Shown: positions 9,232-20,000, counted from the first letter of the stretch. The stretch: DNA of 55,443 nt from Pseudomonadota bacterium (GCA_021808525.1 JAKBBK010000012.1:1-55443), one strand, 5' to 3'. Made by a program: numbers and translations. Notes: a model not told the origin generated them from the letters alone.

Positions 9232-10455
9232 TCAAGCGGTTTCGTGTTGCAGCAGATCGTGCAGGCTCAGCGCCTGCAGCGGCTGCAGCGCCCGGGCCAG
9301 GCGCGTGGAGGCCCCGGCCGCCGCATGGTGGTCCAGCACGAGCTGGTCCAGCAGGGCCTGGGCCGGTGCCTGGCGCGGGTCCACGAGCAGGGCCCAGCGC
9401 AACCATCGATGGCGAGGCGAGGGGGCGACCCGCCCCACCCAGCCCAGACGCTCCAGCAGATCCAGCAGCGGGCGCAGGTGCAGCGGGTCGCAGCGCAGGC
9501 TGGAGCCCAGGGCGAGGATGTCCCGCCCCGCATCCCCGGAGCCGCGCGACTGTTCGAGCAGGCGCAGCAGGCGCAGGGCCAGCAGGAAATCGGTGCCGGG
9601 GCCCCGCGCATGGGGCTGGGCATGCAGGCGCAGCAGGGGCAGGTGCGCGGCGACCATCGCGCCCAGAAGCACGACCATCCAGCTGCAGTAGATCCACAGC
9701 AGGAACATGGGCAGCGCCGCGAAGGTGCCGTAGACCGCGGTGAAGTTGGCCGCGCTGCCCACGTACCAGGTGAACACGCGCCCGGCCAGCCCGAAGCCCA
9801 CGGCGGCCAGCGCGGCTCCCCCCAGGGCGTCGGGCCAGCGCACGTCGGCATTGGGCGAGAAACGGTACAGCGCACCCAGCGCCAGCGCGACGAACAGCCA
9901 GGACAGCGCCGTCAGGAAGGCGCCGGCCGTTCCCGGCATATGGTGCAGCAGGCCGTGACGGGAGGCCAGCGCGGCCCAGGACACGGCCAGCGTGGAGCCC
10001 ATGGCCAGCGGCCCCAGCGTGAGCGCGGCCCAGTACAACAGCACGCGCTGGCCCAGGGGGCGGGGTCGCGCGGTGAACCAGATGCCGTTGAGCGCGCGGT
10101 CCACGGTGAGCATCAGCGAGGTGGCGCTCAGCGCGAGCCCGGCCACTCCGGCCACGCCGAGCCCGGCGGCGCGCGCCGCGAAGGCGTTGAGATAGCCCAG
10201 CACGGTGTCGGCGATGCGCGGTGGCAGCATGGTGCTGGCCAGGCGCTGCTGCAGGTGCTGCTCCATGTGGCGAAAAGCCGGGAAGGCGGTGAACAGCGAC
10301 AGGCCCACCGCCAGCAGCGGCACCAGGGAGATCAGGGTGGTGAAGGTCAGGCTGCCCGCCGTCTGCGCCAGGCGGCACTGCTCGAAGCGCTCGCGCAGCG
10401 CGCGCAGCATGCGCAGCAGGCGCAGCATGTCAGGTCGGGCGGTCCAGTCGCGCAT
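9232..10455 (-). CDS. YihY/BrkB-family inner-membrane protein
   Basis: Polytopic membrane protein of the YihY (formerly RNase BN/BrkB) family, up to 407 aa. The N-terminus has LAQTAGSLTFTTLISLVPLLAVGLSLFTAFPAF and DRALNGIWFTARPRPLGQRVLLYWAALTLGPL, both diagnostic. About six hydrophobic helices span residues 35-290, and a soluble C-terminal tail of about 120 aa resembles a winged-helix-like region. Its biochemical role is not established in any organism known to me. ATG 10455 lies only 11 bases from the divergent wrbA start; an internal ATG at 10428 (MLRLLRMLRALRERFEQ) would leave more room for promoters and is a real alternative. Confidence 0.88.
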   Translation of the reverse strand: MRDWTARPDMLRLLRMLRALRERFEQCRLAQTAGSLTFTTLISLVPLLAVGLSLFTAFPAFRHMEQHLQQRLASTMLPPRIADTVLGYLNAFAARAAGLGVAGVAGLALSATSLMLTVDRALNGIWFTARPRPLGQRVLLYWAALTLGPLAMGSTLAVSWAALASRHGLLHHMPGTAGAFLTALSWLFVALALGALYRFSPNADVRWPDALGGAALAAVGFGLAGRVFTWYVGSAANFTAVYGTFAALPMFLLWIYCSWMVVLLGAMVAAHLPLLRLHAQPHARGPGTDFLLALRLLRLLEQSRGSGDAGRDILALGSSLRCDPLHLRPLLDLLERLGWVGRVAPSPRHRWLRWALLVDPRQAPAQALLDQLVLDHHAAAGASTRLARALQPLQALSLHDLLQHETA

Positions 10456-10457
10456 AG

Positions 10458-12516
<2,059 letters not shown>

Positions 12517-12520
<4 letters not shown>

Positions 12521-13737
12521 GCCGGGACGAGGCGGGGGGACCGGCGCAGCGCCTGCGCGCGCTGCCGGGGCTGGTCGAGTCGCGCATCGGGGTGCTGCGG
12601 CGGGTCTGGAACTCGGCCGGGCCGCAGGCCCTGGCGGCGCTGCTGGCGGCGGCCGCCGGCGCCCTGCTGATGCGTCCGCAGTTCGCGCATGTCGCCAGTT
12701 CGCTGCGCATGCTGAACGATCCCCAGGCGGCGCTGGGCCTGGCCGACATGCTGGTGCTGCCGCGCGTGCTGCTGGGCCTGGGACTGGTGCTCATGAGCCT
12801 GGGGCTGCTGGCCCGCGCGCGGGTGGCCTGGGTGATCACGCTGCTGCTCAGCCTGCTGGGCGCCGGGGACGCGCTGGTGTCCGCGCATCGCATCGGGCCC
12901 CTGTTCGTGCTGTGCCTGCTGCAGCTGGCCGTGCTGCTGCTGTGGGCGCGTCGCTTCAACCGCAGCAGCATCGCCGCGGGCTCGCTGTTCGCGCTGCTGA
13001 GCATCGGCAGCCTGATGCTGTACGGCATGCTGGGCAGCCTGTGGTTCGGCGAGGGTTACACGCCGCCCATCCGCAACCTGGGCACGGCCCTGTACTACGC
13101 GGTGGAGACCATGTCCACCGTGGGCTACGGGGACATCGTTCCGCGCACCCTGCATGCGCGCATGTTCACGGTCTCGCTGATCGTGCTGGGCATCACGGTG
13201 TTCGCGACCACGCTGTCGCTGATCATCGGCCCGGTGATCGGCGGAAGCATCAAGCGGGCTCTGGAGGGTCGCATGCAAAAGCAGCAACGCCGCAATCACT
13301 ACGTCATCCTCGGCATCTCGGCGCTGGCCTACACGACCTGGAAGGCCTTGCAGCAGCGCGGGGTTCCGGTCACGGTGGTGGTTTCCTCCGCCGCGGCGTC
13401 TCCCTTTCCGCCCGAGGCCGACGTGGTCGTGGGGGACGCGACCAGCAACGAAGTGCTGGAGCGGGCCGGCGTGCCGCATGCCAAGGCGGTGCTGACCCTG
13501 CGCGAGGACGACGCCGAGAACGCCTTCGCCGTGCTGGCGGTCAAGGAACTGGCTCCCGGCGTGAAGACCATCGCCGGGGTCAACGACGCCCGCCACGTGG
13601 CGAAGATCCGGCGCGTCCAGCCCGACCTGCTGTTCGCGCCCCAGTTGCTGGGCAGCGACCTGCTGGTGCGTTCGCTGTTCGACGAGCCGATCGACAACCA
13701 GACGGTGGCCAAGCTGCTGTTCGCCGATCCCGATTGA
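12517..13737 (+). CDS. Kch-like voltage-gated potassium channel with RCK/TrkA-N domain
   Basis: Membrane K+ channel, 406 aa, close in length to E. coli Kch (417 aa). About six hydrophobic segments occupy residues 30-250, ending in the selectivity filter TVGYGD (Thr201-Asp206) after YYAVETMS. The cytoplasmic part begins with NHYVILGISALAYTTWKALQQ, where the usual GxGxxG of an RCK Rossmann fold is degenerate, and contains VVVGDATSNEVLERAGVPHAKAVLTLREDDAENAF, typical of TrkA-N. ATG 12517 overlaps the previous stop (ATGA). It probably forms an operon with wrbA and the FAD oxidase. Confidence 0.9.
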
Positions 13738-13759
13738 TCCGCGCAGGCGTCCGGGGCGG

Positions 13760-13780
13760 GGCGCGCCCTGGGTGCGCGCC
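13760..13780. terminator. Hairpin after the potassium channel gene
   Basis: GGCGCGC (13760-13766), a seven-base loop and GCGCGCC (13774-13780) form a perfect stem 22 bases after the channel stop and directly before the FNR-like box. No T-run follows, so termination is likely but not certain. Confidence 0.45.
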
Positions 13781-13783
13781 GAT

Positions 13784-13826
13784 GCGATCTGGATCAAGGC
13801 CGCCGCCCGGGCGGGGGCGCTATGCT
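13784..13826 (+). promoter_or_regulatory. Putative FNR/ANR-dependent promoter of the phosphorylase operon
   Basis: GCGAT-CTGG-ATCAA (13784-13797) matches the FNR/ANR consensus TTGAT-N4-ATCAA at 8 of 10 bases. A -10-like TATGCT (13821-13826) begins 24 bases after the box, which places the box near -41.5, the class II activator position. There is no -35 element. ATG of the first gene follows at 13856. The same arrangement recurs before the phasin gene (19916-19957) and, more weakly, before the PCMT fusion (17797-17838). Confidence 0.5.
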
Positions 13827-13855
13827 GGACGCGCCCAGGACTTCCAGGTCGTGCC

Positions 13856-15394
13856 ATGGACGATTCCGTACCAGGCGATGCCCCGTCGTTCTCGCTGCTG
13901 CCGAGACGCCTGGGCGTGGACACCCACCACGAACCCGTGGTGGTTCTGCGCGCGGACTCTCCCGTCGTGCGTGCCGAGGGTTTCGAGGCGCATGCGCGCA
14001 TCGAGGTGCTGGGCGAGCGCACCAGCATCGTCGCCACGCTGAACATCCTCAGCTCCGGCGGCCTGCTCGGTCCCGACGAGGTCGGCCTGTCGGAGGCCGC
14101 CTGGCTGCGCCTGCAACCGCGCGCCGACGAGCGGCTTCGATTCCGTTTCGCGCGGCCCAGCGACGCCATGAGCCACGTGCGGGCCAAGATCTTCGGCCAG
14201 CGCCTGGCCGAGGGGGCCTTCGAGGCGATCATCGCCGACACCGTGGCCGGGCGACTGTCCAACGTGGAGATCGCCGCCTTCCTGGTGGCCTGCGCGGCCG
14301 GCAGCATGAACCGTGCCGAAGTCACCGGGCTGACCCGGGCGATGGTGCATAGCGGGGCGCGCATGAGCTGGCCCCACGCGCTGGTGGTCGACAAGCATTG
14401 CATCGGCGGCCTGCCCGGAAACCGCACCACCCCCATCGTGGTGTCCATCGCCACCGCGCTCGGGCTGATCATGCCCAAGACCAGCTCGCGCGCCATCACC
14501 TCGCCCGCGGGCACCGCCGATACCCTGGAGACCGTGACCTGCGTGGACCTCGACCTGCCGCGCATGCGCCGCGTGGTCGAGGCCGAGGGGGGCTGCATGG
14601 TCTGGGGCGGGGCGATGAACATGAGCCCGGCGGACGACCTCCTGATCCGCGTCGAGCGCATGCTCGACCTGGACAGCGAGGCCCAGCTGGTGGCCTCGGT
14701 GCTGTCCAAGAAGGCCGCCGCCGGATCCACCCACGTGGTCATCGACATTCCCATGGGCCCCAGCGCCAAGGTGCGCAGCGCCGAGCAGGCGCAGTCTCTG
14801 CTGCGCGCATTGCAGGCCAGCGCCAGCGCGCTGGGCCTGCGCCTGGCCGGCATGATCACCGACGGTTCGCAGCCGGTGGGTCGGGGCATCGGCCCGGCGC
14901 TGGAGGCGCACGACGTGCTGCGCGTGCTGGGCAACCATCCGCAGGCCAGCGCCGATCTGCGCGAGCGGGCGCTGGACGTGGCCGCGGCGGTGATCGAACT
15001 GGGCGGGCGGGTACCCGCGGGAGCCACCGCTGCCGCGCGCGAGCTGGCCGCGGGGGTGCTGGCCGACGGCCGCGCGCTGCGCAAGTTCCAGGCCATCTGC
15101 GAGGCCCAGGGAGCCTTTCGCGAGCCTGGCGTGGCGCCGTTCCAGCGCCCCGTGCCGGCGCCCTGCACGGGGCGGGTGCAGGCCATCGACAACCGGCTGC
15201 TGGCGCGCGCGGCCAAGCTGGCCGGCGCGCCGCACGCGCGCACCGCCGGCCTGCTGCTGGGGGCGCATGTCGGCGAGCGGGTCGAGCGCGGCCGGCCCCT
15301 GTTCGAGTTGCACGCCGAGTCGCAGGGCGAACTGGACTACGCGCTGGACTTCGTGCGGGGCCACCCGGGCATGTTCCACCTGGAGCCGACATGA
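13856..15394 (+). CDS. AMP phosphorylase-like protein (annotated as thymidine phosphorylase family)
   Basis: Nucleoside/nucleotide phosphorylase of the long (about 500 aa) archaeal-type class, 512 aa. The key motif VDKHCIGGLPGNRTTPIV (Asp179 onward) has GLPGN as in archaeal AMP phosphorylases (GVPGN), not the STGGVGD of true thymidine phosphorylases. PKTSSRAITSPAGTADTLE and VVEAEGGCMVWGGAMNMSPADDLLIRVER are also family hallmarks. The N-terminal 85 residues form the extra domain found in this class. Known relatives release the base from AMP by phosphate, giving ribose 1,5-bisphosphate. The next gene encodes a PRPP-synthetase relative, which supports ribose-phosphate chemistry. The precise substrate is inferred. 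Confidence 0.88.
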   Translation: MDDSVPGDAPSFSLLPRRLGVDTHHEPVVVLRADSPVVRAEGFEAHARIEVLGERTSIVATLNILSSGGLLGPDEVGLSEAAWLRLQPRADERLRFRFARPSDAMSHVRAKIFGQRLAEGAFEAIIADTVAGRLSNVEIAAFLVACAAGSMNRAEVTGLTRAMVHSGARMSWPHALVVDKHCIGGLPGNRTTPIVVSIATALGLIMPKTSSRAITSPAGTADTLETVTCVDLDLPRMRRVVEAEGGCMVWGGAMNMSPADDLLIRVERMLDLDSEAQLVASVLSKKAAAGSTHVVIDIPMGPSAKVRSAEQAQSLLRALQASASALGLRLAGMITDGSQPVGRGIGPALEAHDVLRVLGNHPQASADLRERALDVAAAVIELGGRVPAGATAAARELAAGVLADGRALRKFQAICEAQGAFREPGVAPFQRPVPAPCTGRVQAIDNRLLARAAKLAGAPHARTAGLLLGAHVGERVERGRPLFELHAESQGELDYALDFVRGHPGMFHLEPT

Positions 15395-16323
15395 ACGGGC
15401 CGCATGCCGGAGCGCTGCAGTTGTATGCCATGCCGGGCAACGAGGCGCGGGCCGATGCGCTGGCCGCCCGCCTGGGGCCGCGGGTGCGGCGGGCCGGGCT
15501 GTGGCTGCACCGCTTTCCCGATGGCGAATCCCTGGTGCGAGTGCAGCCGCCGGGCATGGAGGCGGCGCTGGTGTGCACGCTGCGCGATCCCGATGCGCTG
15601 ACGGTGCCCCTGCTGATGGCCGCGGCCACGCTGCGCGAGCTCGGGGCCGCGCGGCTGGGCCTGGTCGCGCCCTACCTGGCCTACATGCGCCAGGACCGGG
15701 CCTTCGAGCCCGGGCAGGCGGTCTCCGCGCGCATCTACGCGGCCCTGCTGTCGGGTCATTTCGATTGGTTGCTCACGGTGGATCCGCATCTGCACCGCAT
15801 CGATTCCCTGGATCGGGTGTACAGCCTGCGCAGCCGGGTGGTGCACGCGGCCGCTCCGATCGCGCGCTGGGTCGCCAGCGAAATCGAGCAGCCCCTGCTC
15901 ATCGGCCCCGACGCCGAGAGCCGCCAATGGGTGGCCGAGGTGGCCGAGCGCGTGCACGCGCCCATGCTGGTGCTGGACAAGCAGCGCCGGGGCGACCTCG
16001 AGGTATCCAGCCGTTTGCCCGACCTGCGAGCCTGGTCAGGCCGCACGCCGGTGCTGCTGGACGACATCGCCAGCTCCGGGCGCACCCTGGCGGTGGTGCT
16101 GGAGTCCCTGCGCGGGCGCGCCATGGCCCCCGCGGCCTGCGTGGTCACCCACGGCCTGTTCGCGCTGGATGCGCTGGAGCTGCTGCGTGCCTCCGGGGCC
16201 GCGCGGGTGGCCTGCACCGACAGCGTGGAGCCGCCGCCAGGGGTGGAAGTCATCCGCCTCGAGGCCGAGCTGGCGCAGGCCCTGGGGGACATCACCGCGA
16301 GCGTGAAGGAGAACCCGCCATGA
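15391..16323 (+). CDS. Divergent ribose-phosphate pyrophosphokinase (PRPP synthetase) family protein
   Basis: 310-aa protein with the PRS fold. LVAPYLAYMRQDRAFEPGQAVSARIYA matches the ATP-binding PY..Y.RQDR..xPG..xSA stretch, DPHLHRIDSL replaces the canonical DLHxxQIQGFF, and LLDDIASSGRTLA (Asp224 onward) is the PRPP loop. It starts within the stop of the phosphorylase gene and its own stop overlaps the next start, so the three are tightly coupled. It is shorter in the flexible loop than PrsA and is probably an accessory enzyme, not the housekeeping PRPP synthetase. It may make PRPP for, or from, the phosphorylase product. Confidence 0.85.
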   Translation: MNGPHAGALQLYAMPGNEARADALAARLGPRVRRAGLWLHRFPDGESLVRVQPPGMEAALVCTLRDPDALTVPLLMAAATLRELGAARLGLVAPYLAYMRQDRAFEPGQAVSARIYAALLSGHFDWLLTVDPHLHRIDSLDRVYSLRSRVVHAAAPIARWVASEIEQPLLIGPDAESRQWVAEVAERVHAPMLVLDKQRRGDLEVSSRLPDLRAWSGRTPVLLDDIASSGRTLAVVLESLRGRAMAPAACVVTHGLFALDALELLRASGAARVACTDSVEPPPGVEVIRLEAELAQALGDITASVKENPP

Positions 16324-17717
16324 TCCGACTGTCCTGCCACGGCGCGGCCAAGCAGGTGACCGGCTCGTGCCACCTGGTGCGCACCGAGTCCGCCAGCGTG
16401 CTGGTCGATTGCGGCCTGTTCCAGGGGGGGCGCGAACTGGCCGAGGAGAATGCCGCCGAATTCGGTTTCGACCCGGCCGGGGTCGACGTGCTGCTGCTCA
16501 CCCATGCCCACCTGGACCATTGCGGCCGCATTCCCCTGCTGGTCAAGCGGGGCTTCCAGGGGCGCATCATCTGTACCGCGGCCACGCGCGAGCTGGCGCG
16601 CCTGGTGCTGGCGGACGCCGCGGGACTGCAGGAGGAGGATGCCCGCCGCGCGCAGCGCCATGGCCGGCACGCCGGCGAGGCCGCCGAGCCCCTGTACACC
16701 CTGGCGGATGCCTTTCACGCCATGGATTTCTTCGACGGCTCGGTGGAGTACGGCGCGCGCCTCGAAGTGGCCCCCGGCGTGCATGCCACCTTCGTCGACG
16801 CCGGGCACATCCTGGGCTCCGCGTCCATCCTGCTCGAACTCGAGGACGCGGGGGAGCGCCGCAGCGTGTTCTTCTCCGGGGACATCGGCAACCCGGGCCG
16901 CCCTCTGCTGCGCGATCCGCAGGCGCCCCCGAACCATCCCGACTACGTGGTGATGGAGACCACCTACGGCGACCGCGACCATCGCGACTGGCAGGCCTCC
17001 TACGAGGAGCTGGTGCATGCGGTGGCCGACACCCTGGCCCGCGGCGGCAACGTGATCGTTCCCACCTTCGCGCTGGAGCGCGCGCAGGAACTGCTGTACG
17101 TGCTGGCGCGGGCCGTGGAGCAGCGGCGCCTGCCCCGTCACCTGCCGGTGTTCCTCGACTCGCCGATGGCGATTTCCGCCACCGAGATCTTCCTGCGCTA
17201 CCCGCGCTGCCTGCGCCCGGACTTCGCCGCCCGGCTGCACGGCCGCGATCCGCTGCAGCTCCCGGGTCTGCGCCTGACGCGCGAGACGGCGGAGTCGATG
17301 GCCATCAACACCATCCGCGGCGGTGCCGTGATCATGGCCGGCTCCGGAATGTGCAGCGGCGGGCGCGTGCGCCACCACCTGCGCCACAACCTGGGCAACC
17401 AGTCGAACAGCGTGGTCTTCGTGGGTTTCGCCGCGCAGGGAACCCTGGCTCGGCGCATCATCGACGGCGCGCGCCAGGTTCGCCTGTTCGACCAGGATAT
17501 CGAGGTGCGCGCGCGCATCCACACCATCAACGGCTTCTCCGCCCACGCCGGATGCAGCGAGCTGCTGGCCTGGCTGAAGGGCTGCGGCCGCACGCGCAGG
17601 GTGTTCCTGGTGCACGGCGATCTGGAAACCGCCATGCGGAGCTTCGCGCAGCGCCTGGAGCAACTGGGCATCGCCCACCAGATTCCCGGCGACGGCGAGC
17701 CCATCCTGTTGCGCTGA
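16320..17717 (+). CDS. Metallo-beta-lactamase/beta-CASP hydrolase (CPSF73/YSH1-like)
   Basis: Predicted RNA-processing nuclease of the beta-CASP group, 465 aa. Zinc ligands are visible in THAHLDHCG (residues 61-69), AGHILGSASILLE and FFSGDIGN. The beta-CASP part has VVMETTYGDRDH, NVIVPTFALERAQELLYVL, PVFLDSPMA, IMAGSGMCSGGRVRHHL and INGFSAHAG (His409), ending with VFLVHGDLETAMRSFAQRLE. The order and spacing match bacterial CPSF-like proteins. ATG 16320 overlaps the previous stop. Its link to the phosphorylase and PRPP enzyme could be RNA turnover feeding nucleotides to them, which is inference. Confidence 0.9.
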   Translation: MIRLSCHGAAKQVTGSCHLVRTESASVLVDCGLFQGGRELAEENAAEFGFDPAGVDVLLLTHAHLDHCGRIPLLVKRGFQGRIICTAATRELARLVLADAAGLQEEDARRAQRHGRHAGEAAEPLYTLADAFHAMDFFDGSVEYGARLEVAPGVHATFVDAGHILGSASILLELEDAGERRSVFFSGDIGNPGRPLLRDPQAPPNHPDYVVMETTYGDRDHRDWQASYEELVHAVADTLARGGNVIVPTFALERAQELLYVLARAVEQRRLPRHLPVFLDSPMAISATEIFLRYPRCLRPDFAARLHGRDPLQLPGLRLTRETAESMAINTIRGGAVIMAGSGMCSGGRVRHHLRHNLGNQSNSVVFVGFAAQGTLARRIIDGARQVRLFDQDIEVRARIHTINGFSAHAGCSELLAWLKGCGRTRRVFLVHGDLETAMRSFAQRLEQLGIAHQIPGDGEPILLR

Positions 17718-17796
17718 GCCAGGCCGCGGCGGACCGCGAGGGGCCGACCGCAGGGGCCGGCGGCGAGGGCCAACGGCGGGGGGCGGCTGCAGGGGG

Positions 17797-17838
17797 CTGC
17801 GCCACGTCAAGGAATGCCCGGCAGGCCTGGCGCACACT
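17797..17838 (+). promoter_or_regulatory. Weak FNR-like promoter upstream of the PCMT/esterase fusion gene
   Basis: CTGCG-CCAC-GTCAA (17797-17810) matches TTGAT-N4-ATCAA at only 6 of 10 bases, but its right half equals the right half of the phasin-gene box. A degenerate CACACT (17833-17838) starts 23 bases after the box, the same spacing as at the phasin promoter. It lies 46 bases before ATG 17885. The region also has an imperfect direct repeat (17732-17745 and 17746-17758, GACCGC.AGGGGCC). Confidence 0.25.
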
Positions 17839-17884
17839 GTGGCTGGCGTGCCGGGCCGGCGCGCGGTCGTGCAGGAGAAGTCCG

Positions 17885-19888
17885 ATGGAACACCCGGATT
17901 ACGCGCGCAGGCGCCAGGCCATGGTGCGCCAGCAGATCGCATCGCGGGGCGTGGACGACGAGCGGGTGCTCGCGGCCTTGCAGCAGGTGCCGCGCGAGCG
18001 CTTCGTGCCCGAGGCGGCGCGCGACGCCGCCTACGAGGAAGTCTCGCTGCGCCTCGAGGACGGCCGGCTGCTGCCCCAGGTCTACCTGCTGGCCGTGGCC
18101 CTGGCGGCGCTGGACCTGCGCGGCGGGGAGAAGGTGCTGGAGATCGGCACGGGCTGCGGCTATGGCAGCGCGGTGCTCGCCCGACTGGCCGCCGAGGTGC
18201 GCACCGTGGAGCCCGACGCGCGCCTGGCCGAGCGCGCGGCGGCGCTGTTCGCGCTGCAGGGGCTGCGCGAGGTGCATGTGCGCCACGGCGAGGCCTCGGC
18301 CGGCTGGGAGCAGCAGGGGCCTTACGACGCCATCCTGGTGCAGCCTGGGATCGAGGCCTCGGCGCAGGCCTTGCGGGAGCAGTTGCGGGTCGGAGGTCGG
18401 CTGGTGATGACCCAGGCCGGCAGCCCCACGGTGCTGGAGCTCGTGCGCACGCGCCGCGTATCCGGCTTGCGCTTCGAGTCCGAGGACCTCGCGGACCTGC
18501 GCCTGGCGCCCGAGGCCCCGGCGGCGCTGCCGCGGGAGCGGGCGGCTGCCGGCGCGCGGCGCGGCGGCGCCGACTCCGCCGAGGCCGCGCAGGCGCGGCT
18601 GGCGGTGGCCGTGGGCCGTGCCGGCGAAGCCTTCGGGGAACTCGACGCCGCCGACCTGGAGCCGCTGCTGCGGCGCATCGGGCGCGCGCGCGTGGTGCTG
18701 ATCGGCGAGGCCACGCATGGGACTTCCGAGTTCTATCGCATGCGCCAGCGCATCACGCGGGCCCTGATCGAGAAGCGGGGATTCGATTTCGTCGCCGTCG
18801 AGGGGGACTGGCCCGACTGCGCGCGCATCGACCAGTACGTGCGCCACGCCGAGGAGCCCGCATCGCGCTGGAAGGCCTTCGCGCGCTTTCCGGCCTGGAT
18901 GTGGCGCAATCGCGAGGTGGCCGGATTCGTCGACTGGTTGCGGGAATTCAATGCGCCGCAGCAGCCGCGGCTGCGGGCGGCCTTCTATGGACTGGATCTT
19001 TACAGCCTGTACGGATCCATCGAGCGCGTGCTGGACTACCTCGAGCGCGTGGACCCCCGCACGGCGCGCCTGGCGCGCCAGCGCTACGGCTGCCTCAGCC
19101 CCTGGGAGGACGATCCCGCCGGCTACGCCCGCGCCACGCTGACGGCCGGCTATCGCTCCTGCGAGGCCGACGTGGTGGCGATGCTGCGCGAACTGCTGCA
19201 GGCCCGCTCCAGCTACGGCGGCTACGATGGCGAGCGATTCCTCGATGCGCTGCAGAATGCGCGCCTGGTGGCCAACGCGGAGCGCTACTACCGCACCATG
19301 TACTACGGCTCGCGCGAGTCCTGGAACCTGCGCGACGGGCACATGTTCGAGACCCTTCGCACGCTGCTGGACTTTCGAGGGCCGCAGAGCCGTGCCGTCG
19401 TCTGGGCCCACAATTCCCACGTGGGCGACTCGGCCGCCACCGAGATGGCCCTGCGAGGCGAGTTCAACCTCGGGCGCCTGTGCCGCAAGGCCTTCGGTGC
19501 GCAGGCCTATGCGATCGGATTCGGAACCCATGCCGGGCAGGTCGCGGCAGCCGAATCCTGGGGCGCAGACATGCAGGTGATGGAGCTCCGCCCCAGCGCG
19601 GCGGGCAGCCATGAGCGCGTGTTCCACGACAGCGGCGTGCCGGGGATGCTGCTGCCCCTGCGCGCGCTGCCCGCGGACCCCGATCTGGCGGGCCTGCGCG
19701 AGTCGCGCCTGCAGCGCGCGGTCGGGGTGCTGTACCGGCCGCACACCGAGATGGCCAGCCACTACTTCGAATCGGTGCTGCCGGAGCAGTACGACGAGTA
19801 CATCTGGTTCGACCGCAGCCACGCCGTCACCGCGCTGGACAGCCTGAGCCTGGAAGGCGTTCCCGATACCTATCCCTTCGGCGTCTGA
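17885..19888 (+). CDS. Fusion of PCMT-like methyltransferase and erythromycin esterase-like domain
   Basis: 667-aa two-domain protein. Residues 1-215 resemble protein-L-isoaspartate O-methyltransferase: RRRQAMVRQQIASRGVDDERVLAALQQVPRERFVPEAARDAAYEE and the SAM loop VLEIGTGCGYGSAVLARL (Gly88). In place of the canonical G.TISQP active-site stretch it has GRLLPQVY, losing the conserved serine, so repair activity is doubtful. Residues 250-667 are an erythromycin esterase/succinoglycan-biosynthesis domain: LIGEATHGTSEFYRMRQRIT (Glu275, His278), VAVEGDWPD and VVWAHNSHVGD (His509). Such fusions occur in stress loci of other proteobacteria. An antibiotic-resistance role is not implied. Confidence 0.88.
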   Translation: MEHPDYARRRQAMVRQQIASRGVDDERVLAALQQVPRERFVPEAARDAAYEEVSLRLEDGRLLPQVYLLAVALAALDLRGGEKVLEIGTGCGYGSAVLARLAAEVRTVEPDARLAERAAALFALQGLREVHVRHGEASAGWEQQGPYDAILVQPGIEASAQALREQLRVGGRLVMTQAGSPTVLELVRTRRVSGLRFESEDLADLRLAPEAPAALPRERAAAGARRGGADSAEAAQARLAVAVGRAGEAFGELDAADLEPLLRRIGRARVVLIGEATHGTSEFYRMRQRITRALIEKRGFDFVAVEGDWPDCARIDQYVRHAEEPASRWKAFARFPAWMWRNREVAGFVDWLREFNAPQQPRLRAAFYGLDLYSLYGSIERVLDYLERVDPRTARLARQRYGCLSPWEDDPAGYARATLTAGYRSCEADVVAMLRELLQARSSYGGYDGERFLDALQNARLVANAERYYRTMYYGSRESWNLRDGHMFETLRTLLDFRGPQSRAVVWAHNSHVGDSAATEMALRGEFNLGRLCRKAFGAQAYAIGFGTHAGQVAAAESWGADMQVMELRPSAAGSHERVFHDSGVPGMLLPLRALPADPDLAGLRESRLQRAVGVLYRPHTEMASHYFESVLPEQYDEYIWFDRSHAVTALDSLSLEGVPDTYPFGV

Positions 19889-19915
19889 GCGCGTGGCGCC
19901 GTCGCTCCGGCCCCG

Positions 19916-19957
19916 CTGATCCAGGTCAAGGACAAGGCGCGGACCAGGATCGATACT
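19916..19957 (+). promoter_or_regulatory. Putative FNR/ANR-dependent promoter of phasin-phaB-ppk2-usp
   Basis: CTGAT-CCAG-GTCAA (19916-19929) matches TTGAT-N4-ATCAA at 8 of 10 bases. GATACT (19952-19957), a -10-like hexamer, starts 23 bases after the box, so the box would be centred near -41.5. No -35 hexamer is seen. The phasin ATG is at 20001, giving a leader of about 35 bases with CGCAGGAGC before the start codon. An oxygen-responsive promoter would fit a PHB gene set used as an electron sink. Confidence 0.55.
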
Positions 19958-20000
19958 AGATTGTGAACCTTGTCCGCTCACTCGCCGCAGGAGCCGCGCC

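Noticed and set aside
13856-15394. Plain thymidine phosphorylase (DeoA)
   Set aside because: The phosphate-binding motif reads GLPGN rather than the DeoA type, and the length and N-terminal domain match AMP phosphorylases.
17732-17758. Tandem repeat array
   Set aside because: Only two imperfect 13-14 base copies in a GC-rich gap; not enough for a repeat feature.
17885-19888. Macrolide resistance gene
   Set aside because: The erythromycin esterase-like family is broad and mostly not involved in resistance; fusion and context point to stress physiology.
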